Under the pieces are notes generated by a model, which saw only the letters and a list, made by a program, of their open reading frames with translations, was not told the origin of the DNA and did no database searches. From the NCBI GenBank assembly GCA_013041835.1, contig JABDRH010000176.1:1-8973 (forward strand): a DNA stretch of 8,973 nt, read 5' to 3'. This stretch comes from Desulfatitalea sp. GTDB lineage: Bacteria > Desulfobacterota > Desulfobacteria > Desulfobacterales > Desulfosarcinaceae. Position 1 is the first letter of the stretch, and every line of letters starts with the position of its first letter. The translations under genes and the position numbers were made by a program. This document shows, one piece after another, positions 1-6,916 of this stretch.

Positions 1-767
1 ACCAGGATGTGGTCAAGATTCGCATGGGCCGTGATAAACTGAGCGAGCAACTGGCGACGCTGAAAAAACAGCGCGTCAACCTGGAAACCGAGCTGCTGTC
101 CCTGGTGGACCTTCAGCCGGGGCCAGCGCTTGGCAGGCCGGTCACCGTCACCCCGGAGACATCGGTCCTTAAACTGGTCGATTTGTATCCCCTGGCCCTT
201 GCAAACCGCCAGGAGTTGAGCCTCATGCGGACTAAAATCGCCAAAATGGAACGGATGATCGCAATGGCCGAGATCATGATCCGGCCGGGCTTGACCCGCA
301 ATGATGCGGTGTATCCGGATAAGGCGCTTCTCCAGGCGGGTAGTGCGGGTATGACGCCGTCATTTCGCATTTCCATGTCGCCCACCCGGGGAAAGGGCCT
401 GCCCCAAAATGCCTGGTTCGGCAGCCGGGACGGCTACCTTCGCGAAACCCAACGCAAACTCGAGGCCCTGAGAGCGGATCTTGCCGACGCCCGGGCGCGC
501 ACCCGGCTCATGGTTCATACGGGTTGGTTCGATCTGGACAAAGCGCAACGCGAGCGCTCCCTGTTCAAGCATCGGCTGCTGGAACTGGCCCGGACGTCAT
601 TGCAAGTTTCCACCCGCGAATATGAATCCGGAAAGGTCTCGTTTGCCGATGTGATCGCTTCATACACCGGCTGGCTGGACGTGAACCTGGCCGGCGAACG
701 CCGCGACAGCGATGTCGGCATCGCCCGGATTGAACTGGAGCGCCGCATTGGCACGCCGCTGCCATAG
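1..767 (+). CDS. TolC/CusC-like outer-membrane efflux factor (5' partial)
   Basis: This is the C-terminal part of an outer-membrane channel subunit of a tripartite efflux system, which would carry metal ions from the periplasmic adaptor and RND pump across the outer membrane. The reading frame is open back to base 3 with no stop, and the sequence begins inside a long alpha-helix (LSEQLATLKKQRVNLETEL). The true start is therefore upstream; a GTG at base 9 is in frame but would begin mid-domain. About 252 residues are visible, against 400-500 for a full TolC-family protein. They cover the end of the first outer-membrane-efflux repeat and the whole second repeat, including helical stretches near residues 137-165 and 175-250. 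The motif EYESGKVSFADVIASY matches the second-repeat signature of the family. The next gene, a cusB homologue, starts 38 nt downstream, which supports a metal efflux operon. The family call is firm; the metal specificity comes only from the neighbours. Confidence 0.88.
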   Translation, partial: QDVVKIRMGRDKLSEQLATLKKQRVNLETELLSLVDLQPGPALGRPVTVTPETSVLKLVDLYPLALANRQELSLMRTKIAKMERMIAMAEIMIRPGLTRNDAVYPDKALLQAGSAGMTPSFRISMSPTRGKGLPQNAWFGSRDGYLRETQRKLEALRADLADARARTRLMVHTGWFDLDKAQRERSLFKHRLLELARTSLQVSTREYESGKVSFADVIASYTGWLDVNLAGERRDSDVGIARIELERRIGTPLP

Positions 768-805
768 GAAAAGAGGCGCAACGGCGCAAGAAAGGATCAG
801 GACGC

Positions 806-2275
806 ATGTACGAAAAACAGATTCATGTCGGCATGATGGCGGTGTACATGGTATTCATGATTTCCCTATCGTTTTCGCCGCTTCACATGCGATGGCCCCT
901 GCCATTGTTTTCAGGACCCGCAACCACATATGCCGGAGAGCCCCTTAAGGCCGGCATGGTAGACCCAAAGACCGGCAAGAAGATTAAGTACTGGGCGGCG
1001 CCCATGGACCCGACCTATATCCGCGATGAACCCGGAAAATCGCCCATGGGCATGGACCTGGTGCCTGTGTACGAAGAAGACGGCGGCGAGAAAGAACCCA
1101 CTTCCACGATCCGCATCGATCCGGTCACCCGGCAAAACATGGGCCTGCGACTGGGACGCGTGGAGAAGCGGCGCCTGTCCAAGACGATTCGCTCCTTTGG
1201 CACGATCACCTACGATGAAACCGGCCTCTATTCGGTCAACACCAAGTTCAACGGCTGGATCGAAACGCTGCACGTCGGTTTTCTGGGTGAGCAGGTGGAC
1301 AAGGGCCAGCCGCTGTTCGGTATCTACAGTCCCGATTTGCTTGCCGCCCAGCAGGAATACCTGATTGCGGTTCGACAGCGGAACGGGCGCAAGAAAAACG
1401 TCCGGCAAAACAACGACCGACTGCTGGAAGCGTCTCGTACCCGGCTGGCCTATTGGGATCTGACCGACGAACAGATCGCCCGGTTGGAAAGCTCCGGAGA
1501 GATCCACAAGACCCTGACGATATACTCTCCGGCCTCGGGTGTCGTGATTCAGAAAAATGCCCTGAAGGGACATTATGTCAAAGCCGGCGAGCATCAATAC
1601 GAAATTGCCGACCTGTCCACCGTATGGGTGGACGTGGATGTCTACGAATACGAGCTGCCGTGGATTCACAAGGGCATGCGCGCGGAAATGGAGCTGGCCT
1701 ATATCCCCGGAAAACGCTACCGGGGAGAAGTGCTTTTCATCTATCCTTTTCTGGACCCCGAAACCCGAACGGCCCGGCTTCGGCTTTCCTTTCCCAATTC
1801 GGACAACATTCTCAAACCGGGGATGTACGCCAATGTCTACCTGGAAAGTGTCCTGCCTGAACCGCGGCTGGTGGTTGCCCAAGAGGCGGTCATCGACAGC
1901 GGCGTGCGCAAGCGCGTCTTCGTTTCTCGCGGCAAGGGAAAATTCGAGGCCCGGGATGTCACCCTGGGCGTTGAAGGCGGTGATTATCTATTTGAAGTGC
2001 TTGACGGCCTTAAAGAGGGGGATGAGATTGTCGTTTCCGGCCAGTTCCTGTTGGATTCGGAGAGTCGACTCAAGGAAGCCATCGCCAAAATGCGCGACGT
2101 GCGCGCGCCCGCCGATGGCGATGATGCCGATGATCTCAACATGGAAGGGTTCTTAATGGACGATGATCTCGACATCCAAGGGATGACCATGGACGACGGC
2201 ATGGACATGGAGGATATGAATATGGATAGCGGCAATTCGGTGACCGCGAACCCGCCGCAAGGGGCGCGGCCATGA
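806..2275 (+). CDS. cusB: CusB-like RND periplasmic adaptor with Met/Asp-rich C-terminal tail
   Basis: This is the membrane-fusion (adaptor) subunit linking the CusA-type pump to the outer-membrane channel, 489 aa. Residues 9-24 form a hydrophobic N-terminal segment (signal or anchor) that ends near TTYAGEP. Residues 57-92 are a CusB-type heavy-metal-binding domain with M67, M81 and M83 in the pattern PMDP...KSPMGMDLVP. From memory these match the E. coli CusB Cu/Ag ligands M49, M64 and M66. Barrel-sandwich and hairpin segments follow (about 115-280), then beta-barrel and membrane-proximal domains (about 280-430) with the signatures PFLDPETRTARLRL and LKPGMYANVYLE. Residues 437-476 are a low-complexity tail with eight Met among many Asp, which E. 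coli CusB lacks. The ATG has AAAGGA at 791-796 upstream. The stop overlaps the cusA start as ATGA, indicating translational coupling. Family assignment is strong; a metal role for the tail is inferred. Confidence 0.94.
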   Translation: MYEKQIHVGMMAVYMVFMISLSFSPLHMRWPLPLFSGPATTYAGEPLKAGMVDPKTGKKIKYWAAPMDPTYIRDEPGKSPMGMDLVPVYEEDGGEKEPTSTIRIDPVTRQNMGLRLGRVEKRRLSKTIRSFGTITYDETGLYSVNTKFNGWIETLHVGFLGEQVDKGQPLFGIYSPDLLAAQQEYLIAVRQRNGRKKNVRQNNDRLLEASRTRLAYWDLTDEQIARLESSGEIHKTLTIYSPASGVVIQKNALKGHYVKAGEHQYEIADLSTVWVDVDVYEYELPWIHKGMRAEMELAYIPGKRYRGEVLFIYPFLDPETRTARLRLSFPNSDNILKPGMYANVYLESVLPEPRLVVAQEAVIDSGVRKRVFVSRGKGKFEARDVTLGVEGGDYLFEVLDGLKEGDEIVVSGQFLLDSESRLKEAIAKMRDVRAPADGDDADDLNMEGFLMDDDLDIQGMTMDDGMDMEDMNMDSGNSVTANPPQGARP

Positions 2276-5200
2276 TCGGTAAAATCATTGAACTGTCGGT
2301 CCAAAACAAGTTTCTGGTGATCCTGGCAACCGCTTTTGTCATTGCCGCCGGCATCTATGCCGTCAGCCGTACCCCGCTGGACGCCATCCCCGACCTGTCC
2401 GACGTTCAGGTGATCATTCTTACCCAATATCCGGGCCAGGCGCCCCAGGTCGTCGAAGATCAGGTGACCTATCCCTTGACCACGGCCATGCTTTCGGTGC
2501 CTTTTGCAAAGGTCGTTCGCGGGTTTTCCTTTTTCGGGATTTCCTTTGTCTACGTTATCTTCGAAGACGGCACTGATTTGTATTGGGCCCGCAGCCGCGT
2601 GTTGGAGTACCTGAACTTTGTCGCCGGCCGGCTCCCCGATGGGGTGAATCCCTCACTGGGGCCCGATGCCACCGGTGTCGGCTGGGTGTATGCTTACACC
2701 CTGGAGAGCGACCGCCATGATCTGGCCCAGTTACGATCCATCCAGGACTGGTTCCTGCGTTACGAACTGGCCAGTGTTGCGGGCGTGTCCGAAGTGGCCT
2801 CCATCGGTGGATTTGTCAAACAGTACCAGGTGGTGGTGGACCCCAATAAATTGCGGGCGTACAACATCCCGCTGCAGAAAATCCGCACGGCCATCTTGCG
2901 TAGCAACAAGGACGTGGGCGGCCGGTTGGTTGAGATGGGCGAGACCGAGTTCATGGTCCGCGGGCTGGGATACATCAAAGGCATCGAAGACCTGAACAAC
3001 GTACCGCTCGGCGTGTCCAGGCGGGGGATTCCCATCCTGTTGAGAAACGTGGCCTTTGTCAAAATCGGTCCGGAACTGCGTCGGGGAATCGCCGACTACA
3101 ATGGCCAAGGCGAAGTCGTGGGCGGGATCGTCGTCATGCGCTTCGGTGAAAACGCCCTGAAGGTGATCGACAAGGTGAAAACCCGCCTGAAGGAACTGGC
3201 GGGCGGATTGCCTGAAGGGGTGCGGGTCAAAAGCGTGTACGACCGGTCGGGGCTGATCCTGCGGGCGGTGAACAACCTGAAGACCACGCTGATCGAAGAG
3301 AGTGTGATCGTCGCCATCGTCTGCATCATCTTCCTTTTTCATTTTCGCAGTGCGCTGGTGGGCATTTTCACCCTGCCGGTCGGCGTTCTGATCAGTTTCA
3401 TCATCATGGAACGTCAAGGCATCAATGCCAACATCATGAGCCTGGGGGGCATCGCCATCGCCATCGGCGCCATGGTGGACGGCGCCATCGTCATGATCGA
3501 AAACGCCCATAAGCACATCGAGCGCGACGGCGGTGAAAAACCCCATTGGGAACTCATCACAGATGCCGCCAAGGAGGTGGGCCCGGCCCTGTTCTTCTCC
3601 TTGTTGATCATCGCCGTGAGCTTTTTACCCGTGTTCACCCTGGAGGCTCAGGAAGGCCGCCTGTTCCGGCCCCTGGCCTTTACCAAGACCTATGCCATGC
3701 TGGGTGCGGCCCTGCTGGCCATTACCATCGTACCCATTCTCATGGGCTACCTGATCCGGGGCAGGATCAAGTCCGAAAGCGAAAACCCCGTCAACCGGCT
3801 TCTCATCAGGATCTACCACCCGCTCATCAAGGTGGTGCTGCGCAAGAAGGCCCTGGTCGTTGGCATCGCCCTGCTCGTGTTGGCGGTGACCTGGCTTCCC
3901 ATCAAGCGCATGGGGTCTGAATTCATGCCCCCGCTCAACGAAGGCGACCTGCTTTACATGCCCACCACCTTGCCTGGCATTTCCATTACCAAGGCCGGGG
4001 AATTGCTGCAACAGACCGACCGCATCATCGCCTCTTTCCCGGAAGTCGCACACACCTTCGGCAAAATCGGCCGGGCGGATAGCGCCACCGATCCGGCGCC
4101 ATTGAGCATGATCGAAACCACCATCACGCTGAAACCTGAATCCCAATGGCGAAACGGCATGACCATCGAAAAACTGGTGGACGAACTGGACAAGGCCATC
4201 CAGTTCCCCGGCTTGACAAATGCCTGGACCATGCCCATCAAAACCCGTATCGACATGCTGTCCACCGGCATTAAAACCCCTGTCGGCATCAAGATCATGG
4301 GGCAGGATTTAAACGTGCTCAACGATCTGGGAGAAAACGTGGAGGCGGTCATCCGCCAGGTGCCGGGGACGTTGAGCGTCTATGCCGAACGCGTCACCGG
4401 GGGCAATTTCCTCGACTATGAGATCCGGCGCGACCAGGCCGCCCGTTACGGACTCACCGTGGGAGATGTTCAGGACATCATCATGACCGCCGTGGGCGGC
4501 ATGAACATCACTCAGACCGTGGAGGGGCTGGAGCGCTATCCGGTGAACCTGCGGTACGGCAGCGAACTGCGCGACACCCCGGAGAAGTTGCGGCGAATTT
4601 TGGTGCCCACGCCCGCCGGCGCCCAGGTTCCCATCGCACAACTGGCCGACATCCGCATCGTCAAAGGCCCCCCGGTGGTCAAGAGCGAGAACGCCCGCAA
4701 CAGCGCCTTTGTCTATATTGACATTTCAGGCGTCGATGTGGGCTCCTATGTCAAGGCCGCCCGGCGGACCGTGCAGGAAAAGCTGAGTCTGCCACCGGGA
4801 TACTCGCTGCTGTGGAGCGGTCAGTACGAGTATATGGTGCGGGCCCAGAAGCGTCTGATGATCGTTGTCCCCATGACCCTGGCAATCATATTCCTGCTGC
4901 TCTACTTTAATTTCAAAAGCATGGCCGAAAGCCTGCTGGTGATGCTCAGCGTGCCGTTTTCGCTGACAGGCGGCTTTTGGCTGATGTACCTGCTGGGATA
5001 CAATATGAGCGTGGCCGTGGGGGTAGGGTTTATCGCCCTGGCCGGTGTGGCCGCCGAAACCGGTGTGGTCATGCTGATCTACCTGGATATTTCATACCGC
5101 AACTATCAAGCGAAATATGGCCCGCACTTCAACCGGCGCCACCTGTACGCGGCCATCGAAGAGGGGGCGGCTTTGCGGGTGCGGCCCAAAATCATGACGG

Positions 5201-5397
5201 TCGTGGCCATCATGGCCGGCCTGGCGCCGATCATGTGGAGCCACGGGTCCGGTTCCCAGGTGATGAAGCGTATCGCCGCCCCCATGATCGGCGGCATGGT
5301 CAGTGCCACCCTTCTCACCTTGATCGTCGTGCCGGTCATCTATGCGATATGGAAAGGATGGCGTCTTGCCCAGGGGCAAAAGCAAGATATCACCTAA
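2272..5397 (+). CDS. cusA: CusA-like Cu(I)/Ag(I) RND efflux pump
   Basis: This inner-membrane proton-driven pump exports monovalent metal through the adaptor and outer-membrane channel. Its 1041 aa is close to E. coli CusA (about 1047). It has the twelve-helix RND plan: TM1 at about 11-31, a first periplasmic domain, TM2-6 at about 340-495, TM7 at about 529-546, a second periplasmic domain, and TM8-12 at about 862-1027. Heavy-metal RND proton-relay residues are present: D403 in MVDGAIVM, E929 in GVAAETGVV, and K973 in RVRPKIM. The substrate-site methionines M563, M613 and M662 keep the exact spacing (50 and 49 residues) of E. coli M573, M623 and M672. The flanking acids D607 and E615 match D617 and E625. 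This favours Cu+/Ag+ over the divalent-cation CzcA class. AAGGGG at 2259-2264 can serve as the ribosome-binding site inside the cusB 3' end. No frameshift or truncation is seen. Confidence 0.95.
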   Translation: MIGKIIELSVQNKFLVILATAFVIAAGIYAVSRTPLDAIPDLSDVQVIILTQYPGQAPQVVEDQVTYPLTTAMLSVPFAKVVRGFSFFGISFVYVIFEDGTDLYWARSRVLEYLNFVAGRLPDGVNPSLGPDATGVGWVYAYTLESDRHDLAQLRSIQDWFLRYELASVAGVSEVASIGGFVKQYQVVVDPNKLRAYNIPLQKIRTAILRSNKDVGGRLVEMGETEFMVRGLGYIKGIEDLNNVPLGVSRRGIPILLRNVAFVKIGPELRRGIADYNGQGEVVGGIVVMRFGENALKVIDKVKTRLKELAGGLPEGVRVKSVYDRSGLILRAVNNLKTTLIEESVIVAIVCIIFLFHFRSALVGIFTLPVGVLISFIIMERQGINANIMSLGGIAIAIGAMVDGAIVMIENAHKHIERDGGEKPHWELITDAAKEVGPALFFSLLIIAVSFLPVFTLEAQEGRLFRPLAFTKTYAMLGAALLAITIVPILMGYLIRGRIKSESENPVNRLLIRIYHPLIKVVLRKKALVVGIALLVLAVTWLPIKRMGSEFMPPLNEGDLLYMPTTLPGISITKAGELLQQTDRIIASFPEVAHTFGKIGRADSATDPAPLSMIETTITLKPESQWRNGMTIEKLVDELDKAIQFPGLTNAWTMPIKTRIDMLSTGIKTPVGIKIMGQDLNVLNDLGENVEAVIRQVPGTLSVYAERVTGGNFLDYEIRRDQAARYGLTVGDVQDIIMTAVGGMNITQTVEGLERYPVNLRYGSELRDTPEKLRRILVPTPAGAQVPIAQLADIRIVKGPPVVKSENARNSAFVYIDISGVDVGSYVKAARRTVQEKLSLPPGYSLLWSGQYEYMVRAQKRLMIVVPMTLAIIFLLLYFNFKSMAESLLVMLSVPFSLTGGFWLMYLLGYNMSVAVGVGFIALAGVAAETGVVMLIYLDISYRNYQAKYGPHFNRRHLYAAIEEGAALRVRPKIMTVVAIMAGLAPIMWSHGSGSQVMKRIAAPMIGGMVSATLLTLIVVPVIYAIWKGWRLAQGQKQDIT

Positions 5398-5435
5398 CCG
5401 CCGCCAGCATTGGGGGCAATACAGGAGGGTCTATC

Positions 5436-5951
5436 ATGAAAAAACGAATCGTTATCACTATGGTCTTTTTCATCGGTGCACTCATTTCAACGCCGGCTTT
5501 GGCCGGGCAGGGCCATGGCGGCCACGGATCAGACAGCGGAAAGGACATGAAGCCGGCAGACGGAATGGATCATGGTGCTCGCCACACATCAATGGATCAT
5601 GCCGGTATGGGCGGTACCTTCAAACACACGGCCTCCCAAGGCGGTATCGATGCAGTGTTTCAGGTGATGCGTCTTGACAGCATGAACATGACATCGGATC
5701 AGGGAGATACGCACCATATTATGGTCAACCTGAATGCGGCGGACAGCGGCGCGTCCATCAAAAAGGCTATCGGCAAGATCAAGGTCATCGCGCCGGACAA
5801 AACCGAGCAGATCAGTCCGCTGAAAAATTATGATGGTATCCTGGCCGCGAATTTCACTTTCATCAAGCCGGGAAAATACGGCGTTATCTGCCTGCTCAAG
5901 CACAACGACCAAAAGCAGGTATTTAAGTTTTGGTATGATTTTTCTGATTGA
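5436..5951 (+). CDS. Small secreted Met/His-rich protein, candidate periplasmic copper/silver chaperone
   Basis: This 171-aa protein is not one I can name. Residues 1-23 form a classic signal peptide: a KKR n-region, a hydrophobic core VFFIGALI, and a cleavage site after ALA. The mature N-terminus (about 24-60) is Gly/His/Met rich: H27, H30, M38, M44, H46, H50, M53, H55 and M58, with MDH twice. Such segments bind Cu+ or Ag+ in other proteins. Residues 70-171 look like a single beta-sandwich domain, with alternating hydrophobic strands, further Met/His (M78, M83, M85, H93, H94, M96), one Cys (C152) and a final KFWYDFSD. It vaguely recalls YtkA/FixH-like or CopC-like Ig folds. The start is set by AGGAGG at 5423-5428, 7 nt before the ATG. 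It lies 38 nt after cusA, presumably in the same operon, where E. coli has cusF in a different position. The metallochaperone role is inference from composition and context. Confidence 0.8.
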   Translation: MKKRIVITMVFFIGALISTPALAGQGHGGHGSDSGKDMKPADGMDHGARHTSMDHAGMGGTFKHTASQGGIDAVFQVMRLDSMNMTSDQGDTHHIMVNLNAADSGASIKKAIGKIKVIAPDKTEQISPLKNYDGILAANFTFIKPGKYGVICLLKHNDQKQVFKFWYDFSD

Positions 5952-5976
5952 CATCGAACGATACGTGCTGTTAAAA
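5948..5976 (+). promoter_or_regulatory. Putative sigma-70 promoter of the rpsF operon
   Basis: A perfect -35 hexamer TTGACA at 5948-5953 overlaps the stop codon of the preceding gene. The -10 is weaker. It is either TTAAAA at 5971-5976 (17-bp spacer, 3 of 6 matches to TATAAT) or TAAAAG at 5972-5977 (18-bp spacer, 4 of 6). Transcription would then start near 5983, giving a leader of about 80 nt before rpsF. The change from an accessory efflux operon to a core ribosomal operon makes a promoter here expected. A TAAAAT at 5986-5991 is a better -10 on its own but has no -35 at the right distance. Confidence 0.5.
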
Positions 5977-5998
5977 GAACCGTTTTAAAATAAACAGC
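5967..5998 (+). other. AT-rich inverted repeat between efflux operon and rpsF
   Basis: GCTG (5967-5970) pairs with CAGC (5995-5998). Inside it, TTAAAA (5971-5976) pairs with TTTTAA (5983-5988) around a GAACCG loop, leaving AATAAA (5989-5994) as a one-sided bulge. It could act as a weak transcript end for the efflux operon, an operator over the rpsF promoter, or nothing. It overlaps the candidate -10 element, and there is no run of T after it as in a standard intrinsic terminator. Confidence 0.35.
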
Positions 5999-6012
5999 CT
6001 AATACGCATTAA

Positions 6013-6057
6013 TCCTTGCTCCGGTCGTGAATCGGGGCTCTATTATCCACAAGGAGG
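6013..6057 (+). promoter_or_regulatory. rpsF leader structure pairing the Shine-Dalgarno (candidate S6:S18 autoregulatory element)
   Basis: TCCTTG at 6013-6018 is perfectly complementary to CAAGGA at 6050-6055, which contains most of the rpsF Shine-Dalgarno AAGGAGG (6051-6057). Between the two arms, CCGGT (6021-6025) can pair with ATCGG (6031-6035) around a CGTGA loop, with one G-U pair. The leader can therefore form a closed structure that hides the ribosome-binding site. Known biology: in many bacteria the S6:S18 complex binds a CCG-containing bulged hairpin in the rpsF 5' UTR and represses the operon. A CCG is present at 6021-6023. In my drawing it is paired rather than bulged, so assignment to that family is uncertain. 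Confidence 0.45.
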
Positions 6058-6061
6058 CCAC

Positions 6062-6523
6062 ATGCGACGGTACGAAACCATTGTCATTCTCGATCCGGAT
6101 TTGCCGGAAGAGGGACGCACTTCCCTGCTCACCCGTGTTAAAGAAATCATCGTTCAGCAAGAGGGTGTCTTCATCCAAGAGGATTCGTGGGGCGTCAAAA
6201 AGCTCGCTTATTCCATCAAGAAAAAGCCGCGTGGTTACTATGTTCGCCTGGACTACTGCGGCATGGGAAAGGTCGTTGATGAAATGGAGCGTTTTTTCCG
6301 CATCGATGACCGTGCACTCAAGTACTTAACCGTTCAGCTCGATTCCGATGCCGATGCGGAGAAGATTCTGGCCGAGATCGCCGCCGCGCAGGCCCAGCAG
6401 GCAGCCCAAGCCGCTGCATCCGCCCAGGAGCCGTCTTCCGAATCTGAAGCGCAGGCGCCGCAACCGGTGCCGGAAACCGCCGCCGAATCGGATCAGAACG
6501 AAGAAACCACACCGGAGAGCTGA
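6062..6523 (+). CDS. rpsF: 30S ribosomal protein S6
   Basis: S6 binds 16S rRNA of the central domain together with S18 in the platform of the 30S subunit. The 153-aa product opens with the family N-terminus [14 protein letters not shown] and carries the signature [19 protein letters not shown] at about residues 43-61, then [14 protein letters not shown]. The folded S6 domain ends near residue 95. The remaining 58 residues are an Ala/Gln stretch (about 107-122) followed by a Glu/Ser/Pro-rich acidic tail, longer than usual but of a kind known in S6, which is glutamylated at its C-terminus in E. coli. AGGAGG at 6052-6057 precedes the ATG by 4 nt. It is the first gene of the ribosomal operon, 110 nt after the efflux operon, and probably autoregulated through its leader. 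Confidence 0.97.
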   Translation: MRRYETIVILDPDLPEEGRTSLLTRVKEIIVQQEGVFIQEDSWGVKKLAYSIKKKPRGYYVRLDYCGMGKVVDEMERFFRIDDRALKYLTVQLDSDADAEKILAEIAAAQAQQAAQAAASAQEPSSESEAQAPQPVPETAAESDQNEETTPES

Positions 6524-6536
6524 AAGGAGATCGAGC

Positions 6537-6806
6537 ATGAATGGTAAAGGCGGAAACAAACGACCCGCAACCCGACGAAAACGCAGAGTTTATCATCGAC
6601 GCAAGGTGTGCCGTTTTTGCGCGGACAGCAAAATCATCATCGACTATAAAGACGCCAGGACACTGCGATACTTCATTACCGAACGGGGCAAGATTATTCC
6701 CCGGCGCATCACCGGTACCTGCGCCAAACATCAGCGCGCCTTGACCTTGTCGATCAAGCGAGCGCGGGCCATCGCATTGTTGCCGTTCGTTGGAAACATG
6801 GAATAG
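6537..6806 (+). CDS. rpsR: 30S ribosomal protein S18, Cys-rich zinc-binding (C+) form
   Basis: S18 forms a heterodimer with S6 on the 30S platform. The product is 89 aa, at the long end of the family range. A basic N-terminus ([11 protein letters not shown]) leads into the family core CRFC...[13 protein letters not shown]...[14 protein letters not shown], ending ALLPF. C25, C28, C62 and H65 form a CxxC...CxxH set, typical of the zinc-ribbon (C+) version of S18; some bacteria carry a C- copy without these residues, usually used under zinc limitation. The start is the ATG at 6537 with AAGGAG at 6524-6529, 13 nt after the rpsF stop, so the two partners are made from one message. Confidence 0.97.
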   Translation: MNGKGGNKRPATRRKRRVYHRRKVCRFCADSKIIIDYKDARTLRYFITERGKIIPRRITGTCAKHQRALTLSIKRARAIALLPFVGNME

Positions 6807-6910
6807 CCGCCCCCGCGGTCCTGCGCGTTGATCCATTCCGGCCGGCGATTGTCCGGCGGACCCGGCAAAAGGCTCATGATTCGAACAAGCACCGGCTGCT
6901 TGAGCGGCCA
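6807..6910 (+). promoter_or_regulatory. rpsR-rplI spacer with GC-rich hairpin against the rplI ribosome-binding site
   Basis: This is the only sizeable gap in the ribosomal operon (116 nt from the rpsR stop to the rplI ATG). GGCTGC (6894-6899) pairs with GCGGCC (6904-6909) around a TTGA tetraloop, including one U-G pair; the stem ends 2 nt before GGAGG (6912-6916). A second, weaker stem is GCCGG (6841-6845) with CCGGC (6853-6857). No gene is visible in the spacer. The hairpin could tune rplI translation or stabilise the downstream message; there is no T-run to suggest an intrinsic terminator. Confidence 0.35.
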
Positions 6911-6916
6911 CGGAGG
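6911..6916 (+). promoter_or_regulatory. Ribosome-binding site fixing the rplI start
   Basis: CGGAGG ends 6 nt before the ATG at 6923. This selects that ATG over the in-frame TTG at 6917, which directly abuts the site and would add only Met-Cys to the conserved L9 N-terminus MKVILKE. Confidence 0.75.

Noticed and set aside
911..1882. 323-codon open frame on the - strand opposite the adaptor gene
   Set aside because: It is the antisense shadow of a well-identified cusB homologue in GC-rich DNA. Its translation shows no recognisable family, and it crosses the conserved adaptor domains.
2731..3546. 271-codon open frame on the - strand inside cusA
   Set aside because: The His/Asp-rich translation is a typical antisense artefact of RND coding sequence; the + strand protein is fully conserved across it.
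4977..5435. Longer reading frame extending the small Met/His protein upstream by 153 codons
   Set aside because: The extension lies out of frame within cusA. The signal peptide and AGGAGG place the real start at 5436.
5967..5998. Rho-independent terminator for the efflux operon
   Set aside because: The stem is AT-rich with a 6-nt bulge and no T-run follows it, so I list it only as an inverted repeat.
6876..6895. GATTCGAAC resembling a tRNA T-loop on the - strand
   Set aside because: The flanking bases do not form a 5-bp T stem, and no acceptor stem or anticodon arm can be drawn in the 116-nt gap.
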